Assembly: GCF_018131225.1 (NCBI RefSeq)
Contig: NZ_JAFCMM010000002.1
Location: forward strand, 186,001-250,000
Direction: 5' to 3'
From: Bradyrhizobium sp. U87765 SZCCT0048
Lineage (GTDB): Bacteria; Pseudomonadota; Alphaproteobacteria; Rhizobiales; Xanthobacteraceae
DNA length: 64,000 bases
The notes under the pieces are model-generated. The model was given only the letters and a program-made list of their open reading frames with translations. It was not told the DNA's origin and ran no database searches. Positions 1-9,536 of the stretch are shown piece after piece (the stretch's first letter is position 1; each line of letters opens with the position of its first letter). The translations under genes were made by a program, and so were the position numbers.

Positions 1-1
1 C

Positions 2-1528
2 GCGGCCGGGCGCCGCCCCGGACCTTCAGCCGTCGTGATGCTCGCGGCAATGGCCGCGCTGCTGGCGCCGGTTCCGGACGCCGCAGCGAAGCAGGCGCGC
101 CGCACGCAGGCGACCGAGACCGTCGCGCCACGCGAGGCCGGCGAGCCGATCATGGCCATCGTCTCGATCAAGAGCCAGCAGGTCACGTTCTACGACGCCG
201 AGGGCTGGATCCTGCGCGCGCCGGTGTCGACCGGCGTCAAGGAGCGCGAGACGCCGGCCGGCGTGTTCGCCATCGTCGAAAAGGACAAGGACCACCACTC
301 GACGATGTATGACGATGCCTGGATGCCGAACATGCAGCGCATCACCTGGAACGGCCTCGCCTTGCATGGCGGCCCGCTGCCCGGCTACGCCGCCTCGCAT
401 GGCTGCGTGCGCATGCCCTACGGCTTCGCGGAGAAGCTGTTTGAGAAAACCCGCATCGGCATGCGCGTCATCATCTCGCCGGAGGACGCCGCTCCCGTCG
501 ATTTTTCACACCCGACGCTGTCGCTGTTCGTGCCGAACGCAGCGGTCGTCGCGGCGGCTCCAGCCAGGGCCGAGACGCTGTCGCGCGAGGCCGCGGACGC
601 CGCCACGGCCGCCGACGACACCAAGAAGGCTGCTGCTGCGGCGGCCCGCGAATCCGCTCCGCTCGCCGCGGCCCTGCGCAAGCTGGAGCGCCTCAAGACC
701 CGCGCCGATGCCGAGGTCGCAGCCGCCGATCGGGCCGTGACCACCGCGAAGACCGACCAGGCCAAGGCGAAGGCCGAGGATCGCCAGCAGAAGGCGGCGG
801 CCAAGGCCGCGGAGCTGGGCGCCCAGTTCGACGCCGCGAAGACAGACACCTCATCGAAGATCGACGCCGCCAGCGCCGCCAAGGAAGCCGCCAAGACGGC
901 TCAGGCCAAAAAGGCCGATACCGCCAAGGCGGCGCTCGACGCCAAGCTCGCCCTCGAGCCGGTCTCGATCTACATCAGCCGCGCGACACGCACGCTCTAT
1001 GTCCGGCGCAACACCCATAAGCCGGCGCCGGACGGCGGCGGCGAGGTGTTCGATGCCAGCATCGAAGCCCCCGTCACCATCCGCGACCCCGACAAGCCGC
1101 TCGGCACGCATGTCTTCACGGCGACGGCGCGCAGCGATGCGGGCCTGCGCTGGACCGCGGTGACGATCGAGCATGCCGATGACGCCAAAAACGCGCTCGA
1201 CCGCATCACCATCCCGCAGGACATCCTCGACCGCATCGCGCCCACCGCGCTGCCGCGCTCCTCGATTGTCATTTCCGACGAGCCGCTGAGCGAGGAGACC
1301 AATTATCGCACCGAATTCGTCGCGGTGCTGAGCGACCAGCCCCAGGGCGGCTTCATCACGCGCAAGCCGAGCACCGTCATGGTGGCCGACGACAATGGCT
1401 GGAACGACGGCAACCGCCAGAACGACGACGGCTTCGGTTTCTTCTTCCAGCGCAATCCGAATCCCCAGCCGCGCTACACGCGCCGGGGCGGCGGCCAGTT
1501 CTTCGCTCCGTTCGAGCAGAGCTGGTGA
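2..1528 (+). CDS. L,D-transpeptidase (YkuD domain), 5' end outside window
   Basis: Exported peptidoglycan cross-linking enzyme of the YkuD family. The catalytic block HGGPLPGYAASHGCVRM lies at about nt 365-417; counting from a GTG at 35, the nucleophile is Cys124 with His111 and His122. The frame is open from the first base of the window: the codons before 35 read an Arg-Arg stretch followed by the hydrophobic segment VVMLAAMAALLAPVPDAAA, which looks like the n- and h-region of a signal peptide, so the true start is probably just upstream of the window. After the catalytic domain come about 130 residues rich in Ala, Lys and Glu, likely a coiled coil, then a second conserved C-terminal region starting near nt 955 (EPVSIYISRATRTLYVRR) that looks like a degenerate second YkuD-type fold without a visible HGC motif. 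Function is a family inference; substrate chain unknown. Confidence 0.85.
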   Translation, partial: AAGRRPGPSAVVMLAAMAALLAPVPDAAAKQARRTQATETVAPREAGEPIMAIVSIKSQQVTFYDAEGWILRAPVSTGVKERETPAGVFAIVEKDKDHHSTMYDDAWMPNMQRITWNGLALHGGPLPGYAASHGCVRMPYGFAEKLFEKTRIGMRVIISPEDAAPVDFSHPTLSLFVPNAAVVAAAPARAETLSREAADAATAADDTKKAAAAAARESAPLAAALRKLERLKTRADAEVAAADRAVTTAKTDQAKAKAEDRQQKAAAKAAELGAQFDAAKTDTSSKIDAASAAKEAAKTAQAKKADTAKAALDAKLALEPVSIYISRATRTLYVRRNTHKPAPDGGGEVFDASIEAPVTIRDPDKPLGTHVFTATARSDAGLRWTAVTIEHADDAKNALDRITIPQDILDRIAPTALPRSSIVISDEPLSEETNYRTEFVAVLSDQPQGGFITRKPSTVMVADDNGWNDGNRQNDDGFGFFFQRNPNPQPRYTRRGGGQFFAPFEQSW

Positions 1529-1623
1529 TGAGCGCCGCACATCGCGCGCAGCTCAAGCCGTCGGCCTCAGGACGGGCGTGCCCAACGCTCTGACACAGAA
1601 GGCTGCGGCTTCTGCCGACAGCC

Positions 1624-2475
1624 CTATGCCGCGCCGTCGAGCGCAGCCGCCGAGAACCACACCTGCGGATAGACCGCGACCGCCGAAGCGTCGGGAGCGC
1701 GATCGCGCGTCAGCCACAGCGACGCGACCGCCGTGGCTTCGGCGCGGCTCGGCACCCGGAGCGAGCCGGCGGCATCCGATGCACCGCTGCACGGGATGAA
1801 CCAGGCGCCTCCGAGGACCTTTGCCGCAAAACCATGCGCCGTGCGTGTCACCAGCACGGCAAGACCGACGGCCTCGGACGGACGCCAGGGAAAGATCATC
1901 CGCCCGCCGGGCTGCAGCGCCTCCAGCCAGGACGACGGCGGCGCCACCACGCCGGCATTGACATAGATCAGGTCCGATGGTGGCGGCGGCAGCACGGTGG
2001 CATCGCCGGTGACGACGCTGACGCCATCGAATGGCGCGAGGTTGAGGCGTGCCGCCGCGGCGAGCCGGTCGTCGAATTCGAAGGCGTTGACGCGCCCGCC
2101 CGGCAGCACCAGCATGGCGAGCAGTGCGGTGTAGTAGCCGGTGCCGGCGCCGATCTGGCAGACGGTCTCGCCGGATTTCGGCGCCACGGCACCGAGCCAG
2201 CCCGCATGCAGAAACGGCTCGCCATTGTTGATTCCCTTTGGACGGTCGAGCACCACCAGCACGTTCTGGCAGAGAAGAATGGGGTCAGCGCTCGGCGTCT
2301 CGACGATGGCGCCGTTCGGCACCATGATCTGCCATGGTCCGGGACCAACGAAGGCTTCGCGCGGCACGCTTTCGAACACCCGTGCGAACCGCGGGTCCGC
2401 GGCGCCGCCGGCAGCGGCCATCATCGCGGCATAGAACACGCGCGCCTCCTCGAGGCGCCGGTCACGACGAGACAT
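1624..2475 (-). CDS. Protein-L-isoaspartate O-methyltransferase-like (PCMT family) methyltransferase
   Basis: SAM-dependent methyltransferase of the PCMT type, which in the classical enzyme methylates isoaspartyl residues in damaged proteins. Visible features are the N-terminal segment with MVPNGAIVETPSADPILL and the SAM-binding motif I CQIGAGTGYYTALLA, followed by FEFD (acidic end of strand 2) and SDLIYVNAG (motif II). I start it at the internal ATG at 2475 (MSRRDRRLEEARVF); the longer form from 2553 adds a basic low-complexity stretch with no family resemblance. At about 283 residues it is longer than E. coli Pcm, and the C-terminal 70 residues are divergent, so the true substrate may differ. 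It converges on the L,D-transpeptidase upstream and is not obviously in an operon. Confidence 0.75.
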   Translation of the reverse strand: MSRRDRRLEEARVFYAAMMAAAGGAADPRFARVFESVPREAFVGPGPWQIMVPNGAIVETPSADPILLCQNVLVVLDRPKGINNGEPFLHAGWLGAVAPKSGETVCQIGAGTGYYTALLAMLVLPGGRVNAFEFDDRLAAAARLNLAPFDGVSVVTGDATVLPPPPSDLIYVNAGVVAPPSSWLEALQPGGRMIFPWRPSEAVGLAVLVTRTAHGFAAKVLGGAWFIPCSGASDAAGSLRVPSRAEATAVASLWLTRDRAPDASAVAVYPQVWFSAAALDGAA

Positions 2476-2610
2476 TGTCCCACCTGTCTTGGTGCCACCT
2501 GTCCTGATCCCGGCTGATCCGATGGTCAACCGTCGCGCGCGCAGGCCTGACAAGGAAAATCCGCCGCGCGAGGCGCGGCGGACCGAACATCGCGCCAGAA
2601 CGTGACGCGA

Positions 2611-2934
2611 TCAATAATGCCGGTGATGGCGGTGACGACGATGATAGGAGCGGTACGCCCGGCGGTCGGGAATGCCGAGCACGCCCTTCACGCCCCCGAC
2701 GACGCCCCCGACACCGGCGCCGACCGCGCCGCCCACCACACCGCCGACCGGTCCGGCCGCGCGATTACCCCGCCGCGCGCCTTCCTCGGCGCCGCCGACG
2801 ATGCCCTGCGCATGGGCGAGATGGGGTATCGCAAGCAGCGCAAGCGCCGACAACGCGGCCAACAGATGCAGCCTGAACGGCATCGGCTGGCTGACGGCAG
2901 TCCTGGCGGCCTGCGGTACGGTCACATTCTTCAT
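2611..2934 (-). CDS. Small exported glycine-zipper protein with His-rich tail
   Basis: 107 residues. The sequence shows a signal peptide (hydrophobic run LLAALSALALLAIPHLAHA followed by QG), then a Gly-rich segment with GG/GAG spacing (GGVVGGAVGAGVGGVVGG) typical of glycine-zipper membrane-associated proteins, and an Arg/His-rich end HRRHRHHRHY that could bind metal. A good ribosome site (GAGGGAG, minus strand) precedes the ATG at 2934. Its divergent neighbour is the second L,D-transpeptidase, which fits an envelope role, but no specific function can be assigned. Confidence 0.7.
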   Translation of the reverse strand: MKNVTVPQAARTAVSQPMPFRLHLLAALSALALLAIPHLAHAQGIVGGAEEGARRGNRAAGPVGGVVGGAVGAGVGGVVGGVKGVLGIPDRRAYRSYHRRHRHHRHY

Positions 2935-3174
2935 GTCTTCGGCTCCCTCAAGTCATCGGAATGCCACGACAACGCCATCGGGAACCAAAGGTTTCACAGG
3001 ACCGTGCGAAAGGCGCCCGCACCTTTCACCGCACCTTCAAACGGTGGTGAATAACCATTCACGGCGATGATCGGCCGGGCGGCTGGAACCAAAACGGGCT
3101 TTCGTGCTTTAATAGCGCTGGGTGGTGGCAGGCAGGCAGACAAGCACAATCAGGCCGCGCGCCTGGAGGCCAGT

Positions 3175-4011
3175 ATGAGTACGCATCACCGAGTGTCCCG
3201 TCACCGAGTATCCCGCCCGATGTCCCCTTTCCGCTGTCTTCTGTCCCTCAGCATTTTCGGTTCTGCCCTGATCGTGGCGAGCGCCTCGGCGCAGGCCGCG
3301 GTGCAGATCACGATCGACAAGAGCAACCAGCAGATGACCGTCGCGGTCGACGGCGTCGCGCGCTACACATGGCCGGTGTCCAGCGGCGTCCCCGCCCACG
3401 AGACGCCGAACGGCACCTTCCGCGCCTTCCGGATGGAAGCGGACCACTATTCCAAGGAGTGGGACGACGCGCCGATGCCGCACTCGATCTTCTTCACCAA
3501 GATGGGCCACGCCATTCACGGCACCGATTCGGTGCGCCGACTCGGCTCGCCGGCATCGCATGGCTGCGTTCGGCTGTCGCGCGACAACGCCTCGACGCTC
3601 TATGCGCTGGTCGAAAAGGAAGGGGTGCTCAACACTACCGTCACCCTGACCGGTTCGTCGGAGACCGCAATCGCTCGCGGCCGTAACGGCGAGAGCGGCA
3701 CGGCTGTCGCAAGCTCGCGCCGCGCCGCGCCAGGTGAGCCGGTGCAGATCGCGCCACGCGCCACCGCGCGCAACACCGACGGTCTCGACAATGCGCCGGA
3801 GGTCTATGTCGACCAGTATGGCCGGCCGGTCACCGTCAGCCGCGGCTACGCCACCGACGCCTACGGCCGCCGCGTCTACCAGCCGCGCCAGCAGTATCAG
3901 CAGCAATACCAGCGCGGTTACGAAGAGGCCGATGCCTACGGCCAGCAGTACTATGCCCGCCCGGCCCAGCCGCGCTCGCAATTCTTCTACTACAATTACA
4001 ACCAGTACTGA
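3175..4011 (+). CDS. L,D-transpeptidase (YkuD domain)
   Basis: A second exported L,D-transpeptidase, 278 residues. Start chosen at 3175 because GGAGG sits 5 bases upstream; a longer form from 3067 has no such site. Signal peptide about residues 16-42 (cleavage near ASAQA-A). The YkuD core runs to about residue 160 with the active-site motif SPASHGCVRLS (His129, Cys131). The C-terminal third is low-complexity, rich in Tyr, Gln and Arg (repeats such as QQYQ, YGRRVYQP), probably disordered and able to contact the wall. It is only about 27% the length-class of the upstream paralogue's extra domains and lacks the coiled coil. Stands alone upstream of the MBOAT operon. Confidence 0.88.
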   Translation: MSTHHRVSRHRVSRPMSPFRCLLSLSIFGSALIVASASAQAAVQITIDKSNQQMTVAVDGVARYTWPVSSGVPAHETPNGTFRAFRMEADHYSKEWDDAPMPHSIFFTKMGHAIHGTDSVRRLGSPASHGCVRLSRDNASTLYALVEKEGVLNTTVTLTGSSETAIARGRNGESGTAVASSRRAAPGEPVQIAPRATARNTDGLDNAPEVYVDQYGRPVTVSRGYATDAYGRRVYQPRQQYQQQYQRGYEEADAYGQQYYARPAQPRSQFFYYNYNQY

Positions 4012-4183
4012 TCGCCTGCCACGCTGCGGCGCGGCTGGCGTCTTTCCCGGATGGTAACTGCAGGATGACACCTCATGGCGTCGTCCGGCATGGCTGACCG
4101 GCGCTCTCTCATACCACCGGTCATATTGACGGCGGCGCCGGAAATGTGGCTTTGGGGATTGGCCGGAGACCCAAAGCCCGACC

Positions 4184-5605
4184 ATGCTGTTCGTCACCAG
4201 AGAATTCTTCCTTGGTTTTCTCCCGATCGTCCTTGCGGCCTTCCATCTTTCGCTGGCCGCGGGATGGCGCCGGCTGCTGGTGCCGATCCTGCTGGTCGCC
4301 TCCGTGGTGTTCTACGCCTGGGGCAATCCGGCGGAGACGCCGATCCTCGTCGTCTCGATCCTGGTCAACTATCTCAGCGGCCGCGCGCTGGTCGACCTCG
4401 GCCTCAGCCCCGCCCGCCGCAAAGCGGTGTTCATCGCCGCACTGGTGTTCGACCTCGGCATGCTCGGGGTGTTCAAGTACACCAATTTCGTGCTCGACAA
4501 CCTCAGCTGGCTGTTCGAGCTGCCGCCACGGCACATCGACATCGCCCTGCCGATCGGCATCTCCTTCTACACGTTCACCCAGATCGCCTTCCTCGCCGAC
4601 ATCTACGCCAACGGCCAGCGCCAGCGCGACATCGCCAGCTACGGCCTGTTCGTCACCTACTTCCCCCACCTCGTCGCCGGCCCGATCATTCACTGGCGCG
4701 AGGTGATGCCCCAGTTTCAGTCGCTGCGGCACAAGGACGGACTGGCGTTCGCCTCTTCCGCCTATGGCGCGTTCCTGATCGAAGGCATCTGCCTGTTCTC
4801 GATCGGCCTGATCAAGAAGCTGCTGGTCGCCGACCAGCTCAACGTTTTCGTCAATCTCGGCTACAAGACCATCGCGACCGCGCCGCTGGGCTTTGCCGAC
4901 GCCTGGCTGCTCAGCATCGCCTACACGTTCCAGCTCTATTTCGACTTTTCCGGCTATGCCGACATGGCGGTCGGCCTGTCGCTGCTGTTCGGCGTGCGCA
5001 TTCCCTACAACTTCAATTCGCCGTACATCGCGGTGTCGATCCAGGACTTCTGGCGGCGCTGGCACATGACGCTGTCGCGCTGGCTGCGCGACTATCTCTA
5101 CATTCCGCTCGGCGGCAACCGCGGCGGCCCCGGCATGGTCTACCGCAACCTGTTCCTGACCTTCCTGCTCGGCGGTTTGTGGCACGGCGCCGACTGGACG
5201 TTCATCGCCTGGGGCGCGCTGCACGGCGCCGCCTGCTGCGTGCATCGCCTGTGGACCACCGCCGGCTACCGCCTGCCGCGGCTTCTCGCCCTCATCGTGA
5301 CTTTCCTGTTCGTCAACATCACCTGGGTGTATTTCCGCGCCCCCGACCTCGCCACGGCCCATGCGGTGCTCAAGGCGATGGCGAGCCCGCAATGGGCAGC
5401 GCCCGCCGTGCTGTTCGCCACACCGCCGCTGCTCGCCGTCAGCGCCGCGCTGGTGTGGCTGTGCCCGAACAGCCAGGCGATCGCCGCGCTGGAATGGCGC
5501 GGCCGCGCCGCGCTGTCCGGCCTGCTCGCCGGCGCCGCCACCATCGTGGCGCTGATCGCGACCAACACCTCGATCCCGTCCCCGTTCATCTACTATAATT
5601 TCTGA
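4184..5605 (+). CDS. MBOAT-family O-acyltransferase (AlgI-like)
   Basis: Polytopic membrane O-acyltransferase of the AlgI/DltB-like MBOAT family, 473 residues, about 10-12 hydrophobic segments. The MBOAT signature residues are visible: the invariant His in LGGLWHGADWTF (His334) and the conserved region QDFWRRWHMTLSRWLRDYLYIPLGG (residues 287-311, His294). Such proteins move acyl groups across the membrane to an extracytoplasmic partner that modifies a polysaccharide, teichoic-like polymer or wall component. The next gene begins 1 base after the stop and encodes a plausible SGNH-like partner, so the pair is probably one O-acylation system. The acceptor polymer cannot be told from the sequence; there are no alginate genes nearby. 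Confidence 0.9.
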   Translation: MLFVTREFFLGFLPIVLAAFHLSLAAGWRRLLVPILLVASVVFYAWGNPAETPILVVSILVNYLSGRALVDLGLSPARRKAVFIAALVFDLGMLGVFKYTNFVLDNLSWLFELPPRHIDIALPIGISFYTFTQIAFLADIYANGQRQRDIASYGLFVTYFPHLVAGPIIHWREVMPQFQSLRHKDGLAFASSAYGAFLIEGICLFSIGLIKKLLVADQLNVFVNLGYKTIATAPLGFADAWLLSIAYTFQLYFDFSGYADMAVGLSLLFGVRIPYNFNSPYIAVSIQDFWRRWHMTLSRWLRDYLYIPLGGNRGGPGMVYRNLFLTFLLGGLWHGADWTFIAWGALHGAACCVHRLWTTAGYRLPRLLALIVTFLFVNITWVYFRAPDLATAHAVLKAMASPQWAAPAVLFATPPLLAVSAALVWLCPNSQAIAALEWRGRAALSGLLAGAATIVALIATNTSIPSPFIYYNF

Positions 5606-5606
5606 C

Positions 5607-6653
5607 GTGAAGACGCTCGCCACATTCCTGCTGTTCGCGATCGGAGGCGCCGCGCTCGCCGCACTGGCGAGCTTTGCCTCCTACGACGCGCTGACGGCGC
5701 ACACCCGAAAGGTGCCGTTCTCCTATCCGCAGCTGCTGCTGGAGCGCGTCGAAGGGCCACGCATCGTCATCGACGCCGGCTCGAGCACGATGTTCGGCGT
5801 CGAGCCGGCGCTGATCGAGGCCGCCTTCCGCACCCCGGTGATCGACGTCGCCGACAATGGCAGCATCCCGCTCGACATGAAGATCTACCGGATGCTGCGC
5901 TACGCCCGCGCGGGCGACATCCTGATCGTGCCGCTGGAATGGGTGTACTACACCCGCGACATCGTCCCGCTCGACTTCATCGACAAGACGCCCAACGAAT
6001 ACGCCGCCTATTACGCCAGCCAGCCGGGGCTGCAGCGGCTGATGTTCGCCGTGCAGCACGTGTCGCTGCACAACCTGTCCGACGCCGCACGCCTGTACAT
6101 GCGTGAGAACCTGCTGCGCTCGAACTACCGCCAGATCCGCGACGAGCACGCGAAATGGCCGTACGGCGACCGCAAGGACGACCATCGGCGCCGTTCCTCG
6201 GTGGACAACATCTCCTGCGCCGACTACATCGCCGCCGCTGGCACCATGCCGCCGGTGGTGGAATGGGCCGCCGAAAAGCTCGCGGAGCTGCAGGCGAGCC
6301 GCGGCGTGCGCGTCTACCTGACCTGGCCGGCAGTCGCCGGCACGGATTGCTACAAGCTGACCGACGGCAAGCTGCCGATCGCCGAGGAGGCGCGGGCCAT
6401 CTTCGGTCGCCATGGCATCGCCGTGGTCGGCGACGTCGCCGATTCGCTGTTCGCACCCGCGCACATGCTCGACACCTACTATCATGTCGACAGCAGCGCC
6501 GCCCGCGTCCGCACCGAGCGGCTGATCGGCCGGCTGCGCGACGGCGGCCTCAAGGCGGCCGCGGAGACGCTGCCGTCCACGCCGACGCTCGCCGACAAGG
6601 CCCTGCGCAGCCTCGAGGCGACGATGGATCCGCGCGACGCGGTGTTCCCGTAA
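5607..6653 (+). CDS. Membrane-anchored SGNH-like protein, likely partner of the MBOAT acyltransferase
   Basis: 348 residues with a GTG start directly after the MBOAT stop codon. Residues 5-25 form an N-terminal membrane anchor, leaving the rest in the periplasm. A GDS-like motif IVIDAGSSTMFG (Ser59/Ser60) follows and a late YYHVDSSAA segment resembles the Asp-x-x-His block of SGNH esterases/acetyltransferases such as AlgX or DltD partners. I do not recognise a specific named family. Assignment as the periplasmic acyl-transfer partner rests on these motifs and on translational coupling to the MBOAT gene; it may act on wall or capsule polymer. Confidence 0.6.
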   Translation: MKTLATFLLFAIGGAALAALASFASYDALTAHTRKVPFSYPQLLLERVEGPRIVIDAGSSTMFGVEPALIEAAFRTPVIDVADNGSIPLDMKIYRMLRYARAGDILIVPLEWVYYTRDIVPLDFIDKTPNEYAAYYASQPGLQRLMFAVQHVSLHNLSDAARLYMRENLLRSNYRQIRDEHAKWPYGDRKDDHRRRSSVDNISCADYIAAAGTMPPVVEWAAEKLAELQASRGVRVYLTWPAVAGTDCYKLTDGKLPIAEEARAIFGRHGIAVVGDVADSLFAPAHMLDTYYHVDSSAARVRTERLIGRLRDGGLKAAAETLPSTPTLADKALRSLEATMDPRDAVFP

Positions 6654-6839
6654 GCCGTTCCACCGGCTGCGCTTTTATGGCAGCCCTGGGCCCGTTCCAT
6701 GTCCATCCCCGGGCGGCCAATTCACAGAAACTTTTTCGAATCGTGACGGGTTGATGAATCGCCCTCCGATGGCCATAAGCGCTTCTCTGGACGCTGCGGG
6801 AGGCCCTTTGCCGACGCCTGCAGCCGGCCCTCTATCGGA

Positions 6840-9188
6840 ATGACAGGTGCGCGCTTGGCCAATACCATCTTCAAACGGATCGCAGACGAACTCAGCATTC
6901 GCGAGCAGCAGGTGGAGGCCACCGTCGGCCTGCTCGACGGCGGCGCCACGGTTCCTTTCGTCGCCCGTTACCGCAAGGAGATCACCGGCGGCCTCGACGA
7001 CACGCAGCTGCGCACGCTGGAAGAGCGGCTCGGCTACCTGCGCGAGATGGAGGACCGCCGCGCCGTGATCCTCAATTCGATCCGTGAACAGGGCAAGCTC
7101 GACGCCGCGCTCGAAGCGCAGATCATGGCCGCCGACAGCAAGGGCCGCCTCGAGGATATCTACCTGCCGTTCAAGCCCAAGCGCCGCACCAAGGCCGAGA
7201 TCGCCAAGGAAGCCGGCCTCGAGCCGCTCGCCGACCAGTTGCTCACCAAGCCGGAAAACAACCCGCAGGACGCCGCTGCAGCGTTCATCAATCCGGACAA
7301 GCAGGTCGCCGACACCGCCGCGGCGCTCGACGGCGCCCGCGCCATCCTGGTCGAGCGCTTCGCCGAGGATGCCGACCTGATCGGCGCACTGCGCGAGCAG
7401 ATGTGGGCGAACGGCATCTTCTCGTCCAAGCTGCGCGACGGCAAGAAGGAAGCCGGCGCCAAGTTCAGCGATTATTTCGAATTCAGCGAGCCGCTGCACA
7501 AGCTGCCGTCGCACCGCATCCTGGCGCTGTTCCGCGGCGAGAAGGAAGAGATCCTCGACCTGCAGATCGATCCGGAAGCGCCGTCACCAACGCCGACCAC
7601 CGTATCGTCCTACGAGCTTCGCATCGGCCAGCGCTTCGGCATCGCCGACCGCGGCCGCCCCGGCGACAAGTGGCTGAGCGAGACCGTGCGCTGGGCGTGG
7701 CGCACCAAGATCCAGATCCATCTCAACGTCGACCTGCGCATGCGGCTGTGGACCGCCGCCGAGCAGGAGGCGGTGCGGGTGTTCGCCTCCAATCTGCGCG
7801 ATCTCCTGCTCGCCGCGCCCGCCGGCACCCGCGCCACCATGGGGCTCGATCCGGGCTATCGCACCGGCGTCAAGGTCGCCGTGATCGACGCCACCGGCAA
7901 GGTCGTCGACACCACCGCGATCTTTCCGCACGAGCCGCAGCGCCGCTGGGACGAGGCGCTGGCGATTCTCGCCAACCTCTGCCGCAAGCACAAGGTCGAG
8001 CTGATCGCGATCGGCAACGGCACCGCGTCGCGCGAAACCGACAAGCTCGCCACTGAGCTCGTGCGCAACATGGCCGAGCTGAAGATGACCAAGATCGTCG
8101 TGTCGGAAGCCGGCGCGTCGGTCTACTCGGCCTCCGCCTTCGCCTCGCAGGAACTGCCCGACCTCGACGTCACGCTGCGCGGTGCGGTATCGATCGCCCG
8201 CCGCCTGCAGGACCCGCTCGCCGAGCTCGTCAAGATCGACCCGAAGTCAATCGGCGTCGGCCAGTACCAGCACGACTTGTCCGAGTCCAAGCTGTCGCGC
8301 TCGCTCGACGCCGTGGTCGAAGACTGCGTGAACGCGGTCGGCGTCGACGCCAACACCGCCTCGGCGCCGCTGCTGGCGCGGGTGTCGGGCATCGGCGCCG
8401 GCCTTGCCCAGAGTATCGTCGACCACCGCAACGCCAAGGGCCCGTTCGCCTCGCGCAAGGACCTCAAGGACGTGCCGCGCCTCGGCCCCAAGGCGTTCGA
8501 GCAGTGCGCCGGCTTCCTGCGCATCCCCAATGGCGACGATCCGCTCGACGCCTCGGGCGTGCATCCGGAAACCTATCCGGTCGTTCGCCGCATCCTCGAG
8601 GCCACCAAGAGCGACATCAAGGCGGTGATTGGCAACGCCACCGTGCTGCGCACGCTGAAACCGCAGGCGTTCGCCGACGAGACCTTCGGCGTGCCGACCG
8701 TCACTGACATCCTGCGTGAGCTGGAGAAGCCGGGACGCGACCCGCGCCCGGTGTTCAAGGCCGCGACCTTCGCCGACGGCGTCGAGACGCTCAACGACCT
8801 CAAACCCGGCATGATCCTGGAGGGCTCGGTGACCAACGTCGCCGCGTTCGGCGCGTTCGTCGACATCGGCGTGCATCAGGACGGCCTCGTCCACATCTCT
8901 GCGATGTCGCGCACCTTCATCAAGGACCCGCGCGAGGTGGTGAAGCCCGGCGACATCATCAAGGTCAAGGTGCTGGAGGTCGACGTGCCGCGCAAGCGCA
9001 TCTCGCTGACGCTGCGCCTCGACGACGAACTCGGCGCCAAGAGCGAACGTGGCGCTGCTCCGATGTCGCGCGGCCAGGCCAAGCACATGACCTCGCAGGC
9101 GCCGCGCAAGGCCGGCAAGCCGGACACCGGCGGTGCCCTCGCCGACGCGCTGCGCGCCGCCATGAGCAAGTCCCAGCCGCCGCGCTGA
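6840..9188 (+). CDS. tex: Tex-family RNA-binding transcription accessory protein
   Basis: 782 residues, the usual Tex length. Domain order is as in characterised Tex proteins: N-terminal helical Tex_N region, a YqgF/RNase H-like domain beginning at [16 protein letters not shown] (about residue 334), helix-hairpin-helix segments ([19 protein letters not shown]), and a C-terminal S1 RNA-binding domain (about residues 650-722, with [22 protein letters not shown]). The tail after S1 is basic and Ala/Pro-rich. Tex binds nucleic acid and affects transcription and stress fitness. It appears monocistronic: a 186-base gap precedes it and a strong intrinsic terminator follows. Confidence 0.97.
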   Translation: MTGARLANTIFKRIADELSIREQQVEATVGLLDGGATVPFVARYRKEITGGLDDTQLRTLEERLGYLREMEDRRAVILNSIREQGKLDAALEAQIMAADSKGRLEDIYLPFKPKRRTKAEIAKEAGLEPLADQLLTKPENNPQDAAAAFINPDKQVADTAAALDGARAILVERFAEDADLIGALREQMWANGIFSSKLRDGKKEAGAKFSDYFEFSEPLHKLPSHRILALFRGEKEEILDLQIDPEAPSPTPTTVSSYELRIGQRFGIADRGRPGDKWLSETVRWAWRTKIQIHLNVDLRMRLWTAAEQEAVRVFASNLRDLLLAAPAGTRATMGLDPGYRTGVKVAVIDATGKVVDTTAIFPHEPQRRWDEALAILANLCRKHKVELIAIGNGTASRETDKLATELVRNMAELKMTKIVVSEAGASVYSASAFASQELPDLDVTLRGAVSIARRLQDPLAELVKIDPKSIGVGQYQHDLSESKLSRSLDAVVEDCVNAVGVDANTASAPLLARVSGIGAGLAQSIVDHRNAKGPFASRKDLKDVPRLGPKAFEQCAGFLRIPNGDDPLDASGVHPETYPVVRRILEATKSDIKAVIGNATVLRTLKPQAFADETFGVPTVTDILRELEKPGRDPRPVFKAATFADGVETLNDLKPGMILEGSVTNVAAFGAFVDIGVHQDGLVHISAMSRTFIKDPREVVKPGDIIKVKVLEVDVPRKRISLTLRLDDELGAKSERGAAPMSRGQAKHMTSQAPRKAGKPDTGGALADALRAAMSKSQPPR

Positions 9189-9211
9189 CCCCTGCTCCCT
9201 CCCGAATATCG

Positions 9212-9245
9212 AAAGCCCGGATGCCTCGCGCATCCGGGCTTTTTT
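9212..9245 (+). terminator. Rho-independent terminator of tex
   Basis: Perfect 12-bp stem (AAAGCCCGGATG / CATCCGGGCTTT), 7-base loop, followed directly by a T run, 24 bases after the tex stop. Confidence 0.93.
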
Positions 9246-9277
9246 CATGGATTCGAGAGCGGCAAAGTCTCCGGACC

Positions 9278-9386
9278 TCCTCATGGTGAGGAGCGCGGCA
9301 AAGCCGCGCGTCTCGAACCATGAGGCCAGGGAGCCGCAGCATGCGGGCCTCATCCTTCGAGACGCGGGCTGCGCCTGCTCCTCAGA
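9278..9386. repeat. Dispersed hairpin repeat, family A (two copies)
   Basis: Copy 1 reads CCTCATGGTGAGGAGCGCGG then, after a short spacer, GCGTCTCGAACCATGAGG; copy 2 is the inverted-order form around 9345-9386 (CCTCATCCTTCGAGACGC ... GCTCCTCAGAG). Related copies are at 20914-20962, 21049-21094 and 54262-54380. Confidence 0.8.
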
Positions 9387-9421
9387 GCCTGACCGAAAAT
9401 GTCATCACCGGCCTCACTGTT

Positions 9422-9509
9422 GGTCGTCGCCGGGCTTGTCCCGGCGACCCCGATAAGGAAGGCACTGCGTCCCTAAGCGGGGTGGCCGGGACGAGCCCGG
9501 CCACGACAG
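9422..9509. repeat. Dispersed hairpin repeat, family B (inverted pair)
   Basis: GTCGCCGGGCTTGTCCCGGCGAC and, 40 bases on, a second palindrome GGCCGGGACGAGCCCGGCC. Each arm is itself palindromic around a C/GGGC(T/A)(T/C)GTCCC core. A related single copy is at 21004-21034. Confidence 0.8.
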
Positions 9510-9536
9510 AGAAAAACCGGAAGCGCGGTCATTTCG

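Larger units (their letters stand above)
9189..9536. other. Intergenic region between tex and tcuB
   Basis: 348 bases between convergent genes. Apart from the tex terminator it is filled with dispersed palindromic repeats (two copies of the CTCGAA/ATGAGG type at about 9278-9386 and a CCGGGC/GCCCGG pair at 9422-9509). No credible gene seen; the short frames here are repeat translations. Confidence 0.8.

Noticed and set aside
1395..1799. 134-residue plus-strand frame after the first L,D-transpeptidase
   Set aside because: Arg/Ala/Thr-rich, overlaps two well-supported genes, no homology features.
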